A stretch of 64,000 nt of DNA from an uncultured Lentibacter sp. (GCA_947497495.1 CANMGT010000002.1:1-64000), one strand, 5' to 3'; shown: positions 8,934 to 18,283, counted from the first letter of the stretch. Notes: generated by a model from the letters alone, not told the origin. A program made the numbers and translations.

Positions 8934-8977
8934 CAAGAAAATTCGAATTTTCTTGATAATTTTCTTTAAAGAAAATT
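8934..8977. repeat. Tandem perfect palindromes, copy 1
   Basis: There are two perfect palindromes. One covers 8934-8955 with the core AAGAAAATTCGAATTTTCTT. The second covers 8958-8977 and reads AATTTTCTTTAAAGAAAATT. They fill the gap between the convergent ABC-F and SDR genes and end four bases before the SDR stop codon. The same arrangement recurs at 35602-35646. They might act as a bidirectional terminator or a protein-binding site, but the stems lack the GC-rich core of normal intrinsic terminators. Confidence 0.9.
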
Positions 8978-8981
8978 GCCC

Positions 8982-9737
8982 TCACTGCATCCGAAGCGCG
9001 CCGTCGATGCGGATCACTTCGCCGTTCAGGTAGCCGCATTCGATGATGAACCCTGCAAGCCTCGCATATTCACTCGGGTCTCCGAGGCGGGGAGGGTTGG
9101 TGACGGAAGCCGCCAGCTGGTCTTGCACCTCCTTGGGCAGGCCCGCGAGCATCGGCGTCATGAAGATGCCGGGTGCGATGGCCATCACGCGGATGCCCTC
9201 GCGCGCCAAGTCGCGCGCCATCGGCAGGGTCATGCCGACAACGCCGCCTTTTGAGGCCGCATAGGCCGACTGGCCCTTCTGGCCGTCAAAGGCTGCGATC
9301 GAGGCGGTGTTGATGATCACGCCGCGCGCGCCGTCAGGTTCAGGGGCGTTTTGCGCCATTTCGGCTGCTGCGAGGCGCGAGACGTTGAAGGAGCCAACGA
9401 GGTTGATGTCAATGGTGCGTTTGAAAGCATCAAGGCGGTGCGGGCCGTCTTTGCCGAGTGTTTTCTCGCCAATGGCGATACCCGCACAGTTGACGGCGCA
9501 GGTGAGGCCGCCCATTGTTTCTTTGGCCTTGGCAATCGCTGCGGCAACCGAGGCTTCGTCGGTAACGTCTGTCTCAACGAAGGTTGCGCCGATTTCGGCT
9601 GCCACTGCTGCGCCGCGCTCTGTGTCACGATCAAGTAGGGTAACCGCTGCACCGCCCTCGCGCAGGTGCCGCGCAGTGGCTTCGCCCAAGCCCGAGGCGC
9701 CGCCTGTAACGACTGCTTTTGTGGTGTTGATACGCAT
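8982..9737 (-). CDS. Short-chain dehydrogenase (3-hydroxyacyl-CoA dehydrogenase type II-like)
   Basis: A 251-residue classical SDR. The NAD-binding motif TGGASGLG lies at residues 11-18, NCAG in the NNAG position, and the active-site serine, Tyr and Lys in [10 protein letters not shown] and YAASKGG. The tail [13 protein letters not shown] is typical. The overall pattern, including the DIDVTD-like [11 protein letters not shown] and the [10 protein letters not shown] loop, resembles HSD17B10-type 3-hydroxyacyl-CoA dehydrogenases that act in isoleucine or fatty acid breakdown. It is a single gene with a divergent upstream neighbour far away, so context adds little. Confidence 0.85.
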   Translation of the reverse strand: MRINTTKAVVTGGASGLGEATARHLREGGAAVTLLDRDTERGAAVAAEIGATFVETDVTDEASVAAAIAKAKETMGGLTCAVNCAGIAIGEKTLGKDGPHRLDAFKRTIDINLVGSFNVSRLAAAEMAQNAPEPDGARGVIINTASIAAFDGQKGQSAYAASKGGVVGMTLPMARDLAREGIRVMAIAPGIFMTPMLAGLPKEVQDQLAASVTNPPRLGDPSEYARLAGFIIECGYLNGEVIRIDGALRMQ

Positions 9738-9796
9738 GTTGTCTCTCCCGTGGCGTAAATGAACACTTGTTCAATAACGTGAGCTGCGCCACCCTG

Positions 9797-10855
9797 TCAA
9801 TTCGCGCCTGCGATGTGCTTTGAGGCAAATCCGAGCATAAGCACGGTCACGATGATGCGAAAGATGTGGTGCAGTGTCACAAAAGCGGGGTTGGCCCCAA
9901 GCGAGAGAGCGACAAGCGCCATTTCGTTCACCCCGCCCGGCGCGAAGGTGATGAACAGAACTTCATAGGCTTGGTCTGTCAGGCCGAGCAGGGCATAAGC
10001 GATAAGCCCGCCGAGCACGAACATGCCACTCACCGAGAGCGCCGAAAGCCATGCGCCCTTGAGCAGCAGGGCTGTGTTCATCCCTGCAAAGCGCATCCCG
10101 AGAGAGGTGCCGACAACGACTTGCGCGGCAAAGATAAGCCAGTCCGGCAGCCTCAAGGGCAGGCCCATGAGCGCAAAGCCCGCCGAAACCGCCAAGGCGC
10201 CGGTGAGCTGCCATGCCGGCAGGCGCATGGCCTTGCCTCCAACGATTCCAAACAGCACGATCAGGGCGGCCTGCGGGTAGTTGAGCGCGTTGACCGCGCC
10301 CCCGCCCAGTGAAAGCCCGCTGGAGCTTCCAACGGGGTATCCGAGGTAGAGCGACAGACCAAGTGGCACAAGTGTCAGCACCCAGATGATGCGCAGGAAC
10401 TGCTGGGTCACCAGAATGCGGGCGTCGGCCCCTGAGGCTTCCCCAAGGGTGATCGATTCGATCAAGCCGCCCGGTGCACCGGAGTAGAAGGCTGTCGGCC
10501 CATCATAGCCGCCAATGCGGCGAAAGATTCCATAGTTCAGGGCCTGCGCGAGAATGACAAACAGCACGATCGCCAGCATCGAGGGCAAAAGTGCGTGCAG
10601 CGACAAGACCAGCTCAAGCGTGACTTGCGCGCCGATAACCGCGCCGATGAGGGCAATAAAAGGCACGCGGACTGATGTAGGAAAGCCGTAGTTTTCCGGC
10701 AGTTTGTTGTTGGCAAGAATGGCGACCAGGGCCGTGGCGAACAGGCTTCCCAGCAGAAATGGAAGCGGCAACCTGAAGAGTTGCGCCAGAAGCCCGCCCA
10801 CGCCGCCGAGCGCAATCAACGCGATCGTCAGAGGGAGGTTGGCTGGCAGTTGCAT
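9797..10855 (-). CDS. AbrB-family integral membrane protein
   Basis: A polytopic membrane protein of 352 residues with about nine to eleven hydrophobic helices arranged as two similar halves (AbrB duplication domain). Marks include the N-terminal GGVGGLLAQLFRLPLPFLLGSLF, in pieces, and the conserved AFYSGAPGGLIESITLGEA and FITFAPGGVNEMALVALSLGA segments, one in each half. Databases often call these 'AbrB transcriptional regulator' or 'ammonia monooxygenase', both misleading; the family is a putative transporter of unknown substrate. An extension upstream of the chosen ATG is open but hydrophilic and unlike the family. Confidence 0.85.
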   Translation of the reverse strand: MQLPANLPLTIALIALGGVGGLLAQLFRLPLPFLLGSLFATALVAILANNKLPENYGFPTSVRVPFIALIGAVIGAQVTLELVLSLHALLPSMLAIVLFVILAQALNYGIFRRIGGYDGPTAFYSGAPGGLIESITLGEASGADARILVTQQFLRIIWVLTLVPLGLSLYLGYPVGSSSGLSLGGGAVNALNYPQAALIVLFGIVGGKAMRLPAWQLTGALAVSAGFALMGLPLRLPDWLIFAAQVVVGTSLGMRFAGMNTALLLKGAWLSALSVSGMFVLGGLIAYALLGLTDQAYEVLFITFAPGGVNEMALVALSLGANPAFVTLHHIFRIIVTVLMLGFASKHIAGAN

Positions 10856-11007
10856 CGGGTGTCCTTTGCGCGTACGGCCTGCAGCGCTTTGCACGCCAGT
10901 TATTGCACAATGCGCCACACATGCAACTCGCGCATAGCTGGCAGAGCGGCATTGCGAATTGTAATGCCGTGTTCGGGCGCGTAAAATCAGCCGCAGGGGA
11001 GAGCGTT

Positions 11008-11796
11008 TTGGACGAAGTGACTTTGGGGGTTGCGCGCAAGACTGACCGCGCTGAAAGGCTGCGGTTCTGTCTTGAAGCGCTGAGCATTCCGGCGGTGATG
11101 ATCATCCACCGTCTGCTTTATAACGTCAGCGGCTATGTGCTGGACAATGGCACCCGCGATTACGGCGCATTGCTGGAAACCCCGCTTGATCGGCTCGTGC
11201 CTTATGTGCCGGTTTTTATCCTGCCTTATCTGATGACATGGGTGCTTGGCCTCATGGTGTTTGCTTATGTGCTGGCCTTCAGAACCTATGACAGGCGCGT
11301 CTTTCGGGCGCTGTATCTCGCGGTTCTGGCGGGCACTTTGGCCGAGTTCACCATCTGGCAGATATTTCCGGCCAGCATTTCCCTGCGCGTCCCACCTGAA
11401 ATTCTGGCGCAGCATGGCTGGCTTGGCGGGCTGACGCAGTATGCCTACGACAACGCGACACCTTGGAATGTCTTTCCGTCGGCACACATAAGCCACGCGG
11501 CGATCGCATGGATATTTGCGGGACATTTTTCGAGGCCCGAGCACAGGCGCGCCTTTTTCGCTGTGTTTGTCGCGATTTGCCTCTGCGTGGTTTTGGTGCG
11601 CAATCACTACCTTGTTGATATCGCGAGCGGCATTCTCGTGACGATCCTGACGTATCAGCTGGTTTTCCTGCCCATCCTGCGTTCGGAACGCGTGCAGGGT
11701 ATCACGAGTGCTGGCTGGCTTGCGGCGGTTTATGGCGCTTGCGGCGTGGTCATGCTGATCACCTACACCATCATGGGGGCAGCGTGGAGTTTATAG
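11008..11796 (+). CDS. PAP2-superfamily membrane phosphatase/phosphotransferase
   Basis: A polytopic membrane protein of about 262 residues. Two PAP2 active-site motifs are visible: VFPSAHISHAAIAW (the PSxH motif) and VLVRNHYLVDIASG (the RNHxxxD motif). Spacing and the asparagine before the last His resemble the inositol-phosphotransferase branch more than classical phosphatases, so it could move phospho-headgroups between lipids. The frame is open further upstream, but a TTG at 11008 with GGGGAG at proper distance is the best start; ATG alternatives lie in sequence without protein-like character. It overlaps the next gene by 13 bases. Confidence 0.75.
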   Translation: MDEVTLGVARKTDRAERLRFCLEALSIPAVMIIHRLLYNVSGYVLDNGTRDYGALLETPLDRLVPYVPVFILPYLMTWVLGLMVFAYVLAFRTYDRRVFRALYLAVLAGTLAEFTIWQIFPASISLRVPPEILAQHGWLGGLTQYAYDNATPWNVFPSAHISHAAIAWIFAGHFSRPEHRRAFFAVFVAICLCVVLVRNHYLVDIASGILVTILTYQLVFLPILRSERVQGITSAGWLAAVYGACGVVMLITYTIMGAAWSL

Positions 11797-12224
11797 GTCA
11801 CAAAGGCGCGGCGTTGCTTGATCTCTGGTCGGTGAGCCATTTCTTGTTCGGTGTCGCTTTGGGGGGCGTGCCGCTGCTGCTCGCGCAGGCGCTGACGGGT
11901 GTTGCAACGCCCGCAGGGGCGCCACGGCCCACGCGCAGCCACAGCGCTTTGAGCCTCAGCCTGATCACTTTGTTGCTGGCCTTTGCGTGGGAGGCGCTGG
12001 AATACACGCTGGAAGCCGGAAGCGGCGGTGAGGCGCTACGCGATTGGCTGCAAGGCCACGAGCACTGGCTCAACCGGCTGATATCAGACCCGCTGCTTGT
12101 GCTTCTCGGCTTCCGGCTGGCGCTTTGGCGGCCCGACATGGTTTGGCCCGCGCGCGCCATGCTTCTGATCTGGGCGTTTGTCTTCGTCTTTGTCTTTGAG
12201 CACTCAATGGCCTATCTGGGATAG
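11784..12224 (+). CDS. Small integral membrane protein, unrecognised
   Basis: A protein of about 146 residues that starts at a GTG inside the end of the PAP2 gene, so the two are translationally coupled. It has four hydrophobic segments: near residues 13-32, 50-66, 100-114 and 122-142. Conserved-looking polar residues sit in or beside helices: SHFLFG, FAWEALEYTLE and NRLISDPLLVLLG. That pattern is loosely like VanZ/DUF2238-type proteins, but I cannot assign a family. The overlap suggests it works with the PAP2 protein. Confidence 0.7.
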   Translation: MEFIGHKGAALLDLWSVSHFLFGVALGGVPLLLAQALTGVATPAGAPRPTRSHSALSLSLITLLLAFAWEALEYTLEAGSGGEALRDWLQGHEHWLNRLISDPLLVLLGFRLALWRPDMVWPARAMLLIWAFVFVFVFEHSMAYLG

Positions 12225-12240
12225 GCTTGCGGCGTTTGCC

Positions 12241-13137
12241 TCACCGGAACACCGGCTGTTCCCATGCCAGATCAAGAGATTTGCGCAAACTCGCAGCGTC
12301 GCCTTTCTCCCAGCTCTCTTCGCTCGCGTAAGCATAGGCTTCAAGGCTTAGCTGGCCCTCGTTGGCCGTGGCGAGATAGGCGACTTGATCGGGCAGGATG
12401 GTAAAGCGCCCGTAGGCCTCGCATTGCGGCAGCTGCAACTCGGGGATAGCCTGCGCGATCAGCTCGGCGCAGAACAGGCGAGTGCCATCCTCGGCGTCAA
12501 AGCGAAAGTCAAACGGTGTTCCGATCTGGCTGACCATCTTCTTGAGCGCGCTCAGGCGTTTGGCCTCTGTCAGTTGCGGGCGCAAAAGCGCCATGCTGTC
12601 GGCGTCGTACAGCGAGCGAAACGTCGCCAGATGTACACCTTTGCGATCAGCTTCGAGAATGGCGCGGCTGTTTTTCAGCAAATCATGCTGCGCCGCAATC
12701 GCCGGATGCTCCCAAAGGCCCAAGGCACGCAGCTCGGCCTCGCTGCCGAGGTAAACGGCGATATGGCCAAACTTGCCGGGCAACATGGCGTGCGACAAAT
12801 GCCCGTCTGACTGGATTGCGATCAGATCAAGCGGCTGCAAGTGGCGCGCCAGATAGCTTGTCGCCTCAGGGAAGCTCATAAGATGTCCGTCACGGTAGAC
12901 GACCACAGCCGCAACACGGCCCAGCGTTGAAGACATAGCAAGCCCCGCACGCCCGATCCAGCCGGGGTAGGGCTCAACGTTGCTACAGCAACTGGCAACA
13001 TCCTCAAGCGCGCCGGATGTGGGCTTGGTCAGAGTGCTGCCATAGCTGCGCCCCAACATGAGCGTGCTCGCTACCAGAATGGCCAATGCAATGCCAAGCC
13101 CCAGAAGGACCATGGTGATGTGTTTAACAACCCTCAT
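12241..13137 (-). CDS. YiiX/permuted papain-like (NlpC/P60-type) protein
   Basis: The 298-residue protein has an N-terminal membrane anchor (residues 8-28) and an exported domain. The domain shows the circularly permuted papain-fold pattern of the YiiX/YebB group: LQPLDLIAIQ, then KFGHIAVYLG with His125, and later TRLFCAELIAQA with Cys223. Such proteins cleave amide or thioester bonds, possibly in peptidoglycan or lipids; the substrate is unknown. It is convergent with the PAP2/membrane-protein pair, with only 16 bases between the stop codons. Confidence 0.75.
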   Translation of the reverse strand: MRVVKHITMVLLGLGIALAILVASTLMLGRSYGSTLTKPTSGALEDVASCCSNVEPYPGWIGRAGLAMSSTLGRVAAVVVYRDGHLMSFPEATSYLARHLQPLDLIAIQSDGHLSHAMLPGKFGHIAVYLGSEAELRALGLWEHPAIAAQHDLLKNSRAILEADRKGVHLATFRSLYDADSMALLRPQLTEAKRLSALKKMVSQIGTPFDFRFDAEDGTRLFCAELIAQAIPELQLPQCEAYGRFTILPDQVAYLATANEGQLSLEAYAYASEESWEKGDAASLRKSLDLAWEQPVFR

Positions 13138-13415
13138 GGCGCCAAACGCCCAAAGGGCCCAAAGCGTGTTGTAACTTTGGTCTTCATGTCTTCCCCCAAG
13201 GCCCTCAGAAGGCCTATCAGGCAGGCGCACTCTGTTGTGTGGCGCTGCCGTAATGAACGCTCCAATGACTAGAGAGAACTATACAGCAACGCAAATGGCC
13301 AGCGTATTGCGCCAGATCAAGATGGCCAGTTTGTTAGGCTGTGAGGCGTCAGGACGGCGAGTGAGACCCGCAGCATGTGTCGAATCAGCTGTGTTGTCGG
13401 AGGTGGCGAATGAAG

Positions 13416-13492
13416 TGGTAGGCCCGGTAGGACTCGAACCTACGACCAAAGCGTTATGAGCGCTCTGCTCTAACCAACTGAGCTACAGGCCC
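13416..13492 (-). tRNA. tRNA with CAU anticodon, probably tRNA-Ile2 (lysidine-modified)
   Basis: A 77-nt cloverleaf on the minus strand. The acceptor is GGGCCTG with CGGGCCT, the D-arm is GCTCAGTTGGTTAGAGC, the anticodon loop is CTCATAA (CAU), the T-loop is TTCGAGT and CCA is encoded. CAU tRNAs are elongator Met, initiator Met or Ile2. The start G1-U72 pair and variable loop rule out initiator; the loop TTGGTC after the anticodon stem resembles E. coli ileX/ileY, so Ile2 is favoured. It is commonly annotated simply as tRNA-Met. Confidence 0.85.
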
Positions 13493-13596
13493 GCCTGATG
13501 CTTTAGCTACCAGACGGGACGGGCGCGTCAAGTCTTAGAGTTGCTATGGGGGGTGTGATGTTTTAAGGCAGAGCCAAGCGAAATTCGGGGGCTGCT

Positions 13597-14637
13597 ATGA
13601 CAGGTAAAAACGGGATCACTTACGCAGATGCGGGTGTGGACATTGACGCAGGCAACGCGCTTGTCGAGCGCATCAAGCCAGCGGCCAAGCGCACGCAGCG
13701 CTCGGGCGTTATGGCGGGGCTTGGCGGTTTTGGCGCTTTGTTTGATCTGAAAGCTGCGGGCTATGTTGACCCGATACTGGTTGCGGCAACAGACGGTGTC
13801 GGCACCAAGCTGCGGATCGCGATTGACACAGGCGAAGTTGACGGTGTCGGCGTTGACTTGGTGGCGATGTGCGTGAACGACCTTGTCTGCCAAGGCGCCG
13901 AACCGCTGTTCTTTCTAGACTACTTCGCGACTGGCAAACTCGAGATGGACGTGGCGGCACGCATCATCGAAGGCATCGCCAAGGGCTGCGAGCTGTCTGG
14001 CTGTGCGCTGATCGGCGGCGAGACAGCCGAAATGCCGGGCATGTACCCTGACGGCGACTTTGACTTGGCGGGCTTTAGCGTCGGCGCGATGGAACGCGGC
14101 AGCGATTTGCCGAGCGGTGTGAAAGAGGGCGACGTGCTGCTTGGGCTTGGCTCAAACGGTGTGCACTCAAACGGTTACAGCCTCGTGCGCAAGCTGGTCG
14201 AGGTCTCGGGCCTTGGCTGGGACGCAGACTGCCCTTGGGCAGACGGCACGCTCGGCGCGGCTTTGCTGACGCCAACGCGGCTTTACGTGAAGCAGGCGCT
14301 GGCGGCGATCCGCGCGGGCGGCGTGCATGCGCTGGCCCACATCACAGGCGGCGGCCTCAGCGAAAACATCCCGCGGGTGCTGCCCGAGGGGCTTGGCTGC
14401 GAGATTGACTTGAACGCTTGGGAGCTTCCCGACGTGTTCAAATGGCTGGGCGAGACGGGCAACATGGCGCAATCCGAGATGCTCAAGACGTTCAACTCGG
14501 GTGTTGGCATGGTGCTGGCGGTTGACGCGGCCGAGGCCGACACACTGGCCGCGCTGCTCACTGCTGAGGGCGAGGCTGTTTACAAGATGGGCCGCGTCAC
14601 AGCGGGCGACGGCGTGTCTTACTCGGGTAGCCTTTAA
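13597..14637 (+). CDS. purM: Phosphoribosylformylglycinamidine cyclo-ligase
   Basis: AIR synthetase, the fifth step of purine synthesis: FGAM plus ATP gives aminoimidazole ribonucleotide. The 346-residue protein has the family marks [14 protein letters not shown] near the start, [32 protein letters not shown], in pieces, [11 protein letters not shown] and [16 protein letters not shown]. The stop codon directly abuts the GTG start of purN, so the two are coupled, as in most proteobacteria. Confidence 0.97.
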   Translation: MTGKNGITYADAGVDIDAGNALVERIKPAAKRTQRSGVMAGLGGFGALFDLKAAGYVDPILVAATDGVGTKLRIAIDTGEVDGVGVDLVAMCVNDLVCQGAEPLFFLDYFATGKLEMDVAARIIEGIAKGCELSGCALIGGETAEMPGMYPDGDFDLAGFSVGAMERGSDLPSGVKEGDVLLGLGSNGVHSNGYSLVRKLVEVSGLGWDADCPWADGTLGAALLTPTRLYVKQALAAIRAGGVHALAHITGGGLSENIPRVLPEGLGCEIDLNAWELPDVFKWLGETGNMAQSEMLKTFNSGVGMVLAVDAAEADTLAALLTAEGEAVYKMGRVTAGDGVSYSGSL

Positions 14638-15228
14638 GTGAAACGTGTCGCGATCCTGATCTCGGGGGGCGGCTCCAACATGGTCACGCTGGTTGAGAGC
14701 ATGGTGGGCGCGCATCCCGCGCGGCCCTGCCTTGTGCTGGCCAACTCCGAAGGGGCGGGCGGGCTGTCCAAAGCCGCCGCCCTTGGCGTACCCACGGCCG
14801 TGGTTGATCACAGGCCCTACAAGGGCGACCGCGAAGCTTTTCAGGCTGAATTGCAGCACGTTCTGGAAGCGCATCAGCCGGATATCATCTGCCTTGCGGG
14901 CTTTATGCGGGTGCTGACCGCGAGCTTTATCGAGAACTGGGACGGGCGGATGCTGAACATCCACCCATCGCTTTTGCCCAAATACAAAGGCCTGCACACC
15001 CATGCGCGCGCCTTGGAGGCGGGCGACAGCGAGGCAGGCTGCACCGTGCATGAAGTCACCGCCAAGCTTGATGATGGGCCGATTTTGGGCCAGGCCACTG
15101 TGCCTATCTCCGGGGATGACACCGCCGAAAGCCTTGCTGCCAAAGTGCTTATGCAGGAACACAGGCTTTACCCCGCAGTGCTCAAACGCTTCGCCGCGGG
15201 AGACAAGACACCCGTGCTTCTGCCTTGA
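14638..15228 (+). CDS. purN: Phosphoribosylglycinamide formyltransferase
   Basis: GAR transformylase, using 10-formyl-THF in step three of purine synthesis. The protein has 196 residues. Motifs are ILISGGGSNM at the phosphate loop, the substrate segment AGFMRVLTASFI and the catalytic region MLNIHPSLLPKYKGLHTH with Asn, His and later Asp in VTAKLDDGPILGQ. It begins with GTG immediately after the purM TAA. Confidence 0.96.
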   Translation: MKRVAILISGGGSNMVTLVESMVGAHPARPCLVLANSEGAGGLSKAAALGVPTAVVDHRPYKGDREAFQAELQHVLEAHQPDIICLAGFMRVLTASFIENWDGRMLNIHPSLLPKYKGLHTHARALEAGDSEAGCTVHEVTAKLDDGPILGQATVPISGDDTAESLAAKVLMQEHRLYPAVLKRFAAGDKTPVLLP

Positions 15229-15289
15229 GCTTTTATTTCCAAATCAGCTCGCGTATAGGCAGTGTAACTTTTGAAAGATTTCTGACCAT

Positions 15290-16447
15290 ATGATCACCAT
15301 CACGACAACCGAAGCCCTCGACGCGTTCTGCAAAGAGGCGGCCACGTTTGACTATGTCACTGTCGATACCGAGTTTTTGCGTGAGCGCACCTACTACGCC
15401 AAGCTCTGCCTTGTGCAGCTGGCCATGCCGCGCGAAGGCGACGATAGCGCCGTTTTGGTTGATCCGCTGGTTGAGGGCCTTGATTTGCAGCCCCTGTGGG
15501 ACTTGATGGCCGACAAGGGCGTTGTCAAAGTGTTTCACGCCGCGCGGCAAGACCTCGAGATTTTTTTCCATGATGGCAAGGTTATCCCCGAGCCGCTGTT
15601 TGACACCCAGATCGCGGCGATGGTCTGCGGGTTTGGCGAGCAGGTGGGCTATGAAACGCTGGTGCGCAAGATCGCGAAAGAGACTGTCGACAAGACAAGC
15701 CGCTTTACCGACTGGTCGCGCCGCCCGCTGACCGATGCGCAAAAGAATTACGCGCTGGCCGACGTGACGCATTTGCGCATTGTCTACGAGCATCTTGAAG
15801 ACGCTTTGCGCAAGAGCCAGCGCGAGAAATGGGTGCGCGAAGAACTGGCTGTTTTGCAGTCAGCCGACACCTACCAGATCAAGCCGTCAGAGGCTTGGAA
15901 GCGGGTTAAAACGCGCACCCACTCGGGCAAGTTTATGGCGATCGTGGCGGAGCTTGCGAAGTTCCGCGAAGGCTATGCGCAGTCGCGCAACGTGCCGCGC
16001 AGCCGTGTGTTCAAGGACGATGCGCTGACAGAGTTGGCCTCGACCAAACCCAAGGACATGGGCGAACTGGGCCGATCGCGGCTTTTGATGCGTGAAGCCC
16101 GCAAAGGCGAGATCGCCGAGGGCATCCTGGCCGCGGTAAAGGCGGGCCTTGCGTGCAAACCCGAAGACATGCCGCAAGTCGACAAGCGGTTTGACAAGCA
16201 AAACATCAACGTTGCGCTGGCAGACATGTTGCGGGTGTTGCTCAAGGCCAAAACCGAGAACATGGGCGTGGCGTCAAAACTGATCGCGACAGCCTCCGAG
16301 CTTGATATGATCGCCTCGGGCGAGCGCGACCTGAACGCGCTCAAAGGCTGGCGCAAGGAAGCCTTCGGCCATGATGCGCTACGGCTTTGTGAGGGCGAGA
16401 TAGGCTTGGCCGTAAAAGGCCGGACTGTCCAGATTATCGAAGTCTGA
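15290..16447 (+). CDS. rnd: Ribonuclease D
   Basis: A 3'-5' exoribonuclease of 385 residues for tRNA and small RNA trimming. The DEDDy exonuclease domain covers residues 1-180: VTVDTEFLRERTYYAKLCL in pieces (DxE), VKVFHAARQDLEIFF (second Asp) and YALADVTHL (Tyr and last Asp). An HRDC domain follows near residues 210-290. The length matches the alphaproteobacterial family. It is 61 bases after purN and may belong to the same transcript. Confidence 0.94.
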   Translation: MITITTTEALDAFCKEAATFDYVTVDTEFLRERTYYAKLCLVQLAMPREGDDSAVLVDPLVEGLDLQPLWDLMADKGVVKVFHAARQDLEIFFHDGKVIPEPLFDTQIAAMVCGFGEQVGYETLVRKIAKETVDKTSRFTDWSRRPLTDAQKNYALADVTHLRIVYEHLEDALRKSQREKWVREELAVLQSADTYQIKPSEAWKRVKTRTHSGKFMAIVAELAKFREGYAQSRNVPRSRVFKDDALTELASTKPKDMGELGRSRLLMREARKGEIAEGILAAVKAGLACKPEDMPQVDKRFDKQNINVALADMLRVLLKAKTENMGVASKLIATASELDMIASGERDLNALKGWRKEAFGHDALRLCEGEIGLAVKGRTVQIIEV

Positions 16448-16502
16448 GCAGGCGAGATCTGATCACGCGAGAACGGGCGCGCCTAACTGACTTACCTGCT
16501 CA
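16445..16502. terminator. Hairpin between convergent rnd and lipoprotein genes
   Basis: An 8-base inverted repeat, TGAGCAGG (16445-16452) and CCTGCTCA (16495-16502), encloses a GC-rich loop with its own GGGCGCGCC segment. It starts in the rnd stop codon and ends just before the lipoprotein stop. No T-run follows on either strand, so a terminator role is only suggested by position. Confidence 0.35.
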
Positions 16503-16506
16503 CAGG

Positions 16507-17004
16507 TTATCTGCGGACGGATCGGGCGTTGGTTTCGCCTGTCACGCGGATCGTGCGCACACCTTCCAGAGCCTCGTCAGAGACAAAAACTGCCGCGACA
16601 ACTTCACGGCTGGTGGCAGGGGCGTTGGGCCGCGACTTCTTTGAGTAGGCGGCTTTGAGCGTATACTCGAGCGTGCTGCTCTCCTCGTCGTCTTCGGCTG
16701 GCTCAAGGAGCACGTCATAGGCGCCAAGTGTTGAGCTGAGCCCGACAACGCGCACGACAGCGCCGCCAGCTGTGCGTTCGACTTTGAGGTCAAGGATTTG
16801 CTGAACCGGAACACCGGCATAGACGGCCTCGGGGCGGGCAAAACTTGATTTGCGCGGCAACAGCGGGTTGGTTGGCTGAGCGTCGACAGCCTCAGCGCGG
16901 CTTTTGCCAAACCAATTGGCCGGATTGATCCGCGAGTCACGGATATAACCGCAGCCTGGCAGGGCCAGCGCAGTAACCAAAGCTGTCGTCAGTAGGATGC
17001 GCAT
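16507..17004 (-). CDS. Putative lipoprotein of unknown function
   Basis: The 165-residue product has a typical lipoprotein signal: MRIL, a hydrophobic stretch and the lipobox LPGC with Cys18. The mature part has a NPANWFGKSR segment, a Pro-rich linker and a beta-rich domain (residues 60-165) that I do not recognise. Pieces such as PLLPRKS and QQILDLKVERT look conserved in Rhodobacterales from memory, but no function is assigned. It is convergent with rnd and divergent from sufE. Confidence 0.8.
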   Translation of the reverse strand: MRILLTTALVTALALPGCGYIRDSRINPANWFGKSRAEAVDAQPTNPLLPRKSSFARPEAVYAGVPVQQILDLKVERTAGGAVVRVVGLSSTLGAYDVLLEPAEDDEESSTLEYTLKAAYSKKSRPNAPATSREVVAAVFVSDEALEGVRTIRVTGETNARSVRR

Positions 17005-17132
17005 GTGCTTGCCCCTTATCAGTTGGCCATGATTTACCTGATTAGGGCGGACTTGAAAAGCGTCTAAAAGCCAAGGGCTGGACGTTTGCCTCTGTGCTGC
17101 CTATCTGGGAGGGAGAACAAGAGGATAAGACC

Positions 17133-17549
17133 ATGGCAACGCAGGCGTTTGAAGAGATCGTTGAGGATTTTGAGTTTCTGGACGACTGGGAAGAGCGCTA
17201 TGCGCATGTCATCGAGTTGGGCAAGGCTATGGCGCCCCTGGACGAGGCTTTGAAAGTGCCTGCGACAAAGGTTGACGGATGTGCGAGCCAAGTCTGGTTG
17301 CACCCGAAGATCGAGGACGGTGTTTTCAGCTTTGAAGGCGACAGCGATGCGATGATCGTGCGTGGGCTGGTGGCCGTTTTGGCCAAGCTTTACAACGGGG
17401 TGCCTGTGGAGGCCGTTGTCAAAGTGGACGCTTTGGCGGAGATGACGCGGCTGGGGTTGAACGAGCATCTGTCAGCGCAGCGCTCCAACGGTGTGCGCGC
17501 TATGATCGAACGGATCAGGACTGTGGCACAAGCGGCGCTGTCGGCGTAA
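17133..17549 (+). CDS. sufE: SufE-family sulfur acceptor
   Basis: SufE accepts persulfide sulfur from the cysteine desulfurase SufS for Fe-S assembly. The 138-residue protein has the active Cys50 in KVDGCASQVWL, the start FEEIVEDFEFLDDWEERY (in pieces) and the LGLNEHLSAQRSNGVRAM helix. A longer open frame begins at 17094, but the ATG at 17133 has GAGG upstream and matches the family length. The other suf genes are not in the window. Confidence 0.94.
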   Translation: MATQAFEEIVEDFEFLDDWEERYAHVIELGKAMAPLDEALKVPATKVDGCASQVWLHPKIEDGVFSFEGDSDAMIVRGLVAVLAKLYNGVPVEAVVKVDALAEMTRLGLNEHLSAQRSNGVRAMIERIRTVAQAALSA

Positions 17550-17630
17550 GCTTGCTTGGCTTCGAATTTGGCTGCGCTAAATTCGGCCACGTGTGGCGTA
17601 GCTTCGGCAACAAGCAAATCTGCAAGAAAG

Positions 17631-18272
17631 TCAGCCGGTTGTAACGTTTTCGGTGAGTGTTGTGGCGAGGTCACCGTAGCCTGTGAAGCGGTATTCATAG
17701 ACGAGGCCGAGGCGTTTGGCGCAGTCTTGGGCTTTGGCTTCCAGCGCCGGATCACGGACTTGGGCTTGGTAGACGAGTTTGGTGTAGTTGCCAAAGATCA
17801 TGTCTCTGAGGCCCGGGTGTCTGTCGAGGCCCATCGGCTTCCAGACGAAGGCATCAAACTGTTTGACCAGAAAATCGGTGAGGTAGAAGGCTGTGATTTC
17901 GTCGTCATGCGCGGCGAAAGCTTCATTGCCCTCAAAGAAGGAATAGCAATGCGGCCCCGCGACCATTTTGACGCCAAGCTCGGTGCATTTCGCTTCAAGC
18001 AGCCCGCCTGTTCCGCAATCCGCGTAGACCACGAAGATATTGTCGTGGGTTTTGCGGTGTTTGAGAACGGCTTCCTCGACAGCTTCGGTGATACGTTCTG
18101 GATAGAGGTGCAAGTTGGCGGGAAGGCACTTCAGATCAAGGTGATCCCATCCGTTGAGGCGTTTGATCGCCAGAATTTCGTGGGCCAAAGCGCCGCAAGC
18201 GATGAGCATCATGCGACTTGAGCTTAGGTCTTCAAATCCTTGTTCTGTCAATGTTTTGTCGTTTGGTAGCAT
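17631..18272 (-). CDS. DUF1638 protein beside corrinoid methyl-transfer genes
   Basis: The 213-residue protein belongs to the DUF1638 family: LIACGALAHEI near residue 23, then the central FVVYADCGTGGLLEAKC and VAGPHCYSFFEG segments with several Cys and His residues that could bind a metal. The function is unknown to me. DUF1638 genes recur beside corrinoid proteins and methylamine or homocysteine methyltransferases, and here it lies 69 bases after the MtbC-like gene on the same strand, separated by a strong terminator hairpin. It may therefore be expressed partly on its own. Confidence 0.8.
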   Translation of the reverse strand: MLPNDKTLTEQGFEDLSSSRMMLIACGALAHEILAIKRLNGWDHLDLKCLPANLHLYPERITEAVEEAVLKHRKTHDNIFVVYADCGTGGLLEAKCTELGVKMVAGPHCYSFFEGNEAFAAHDDEITAFYLTDFLVKQFDAFVWKPMGLDRHPGLRDMIFGNYTKLVYQAQVRDPALEAKAQDCAKRLGLVYEYRFTGYGDLATTLTENVTTG

Positions 18273-18283
18273 GGGAGCTCCAA

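Noticed and set aside
9797..10855. Transcriptional regulator (AbrB) annotation
   Set aside because: The protein is polytopic and membrane-embedded, without a DNA-binding domain; the AbrB name is a historical misnomer.
13235..13459. Plus-strand open frame of 74 codons
   Set aside because: It runs into the tRNA gene on the opposite strand and has no family pattern.
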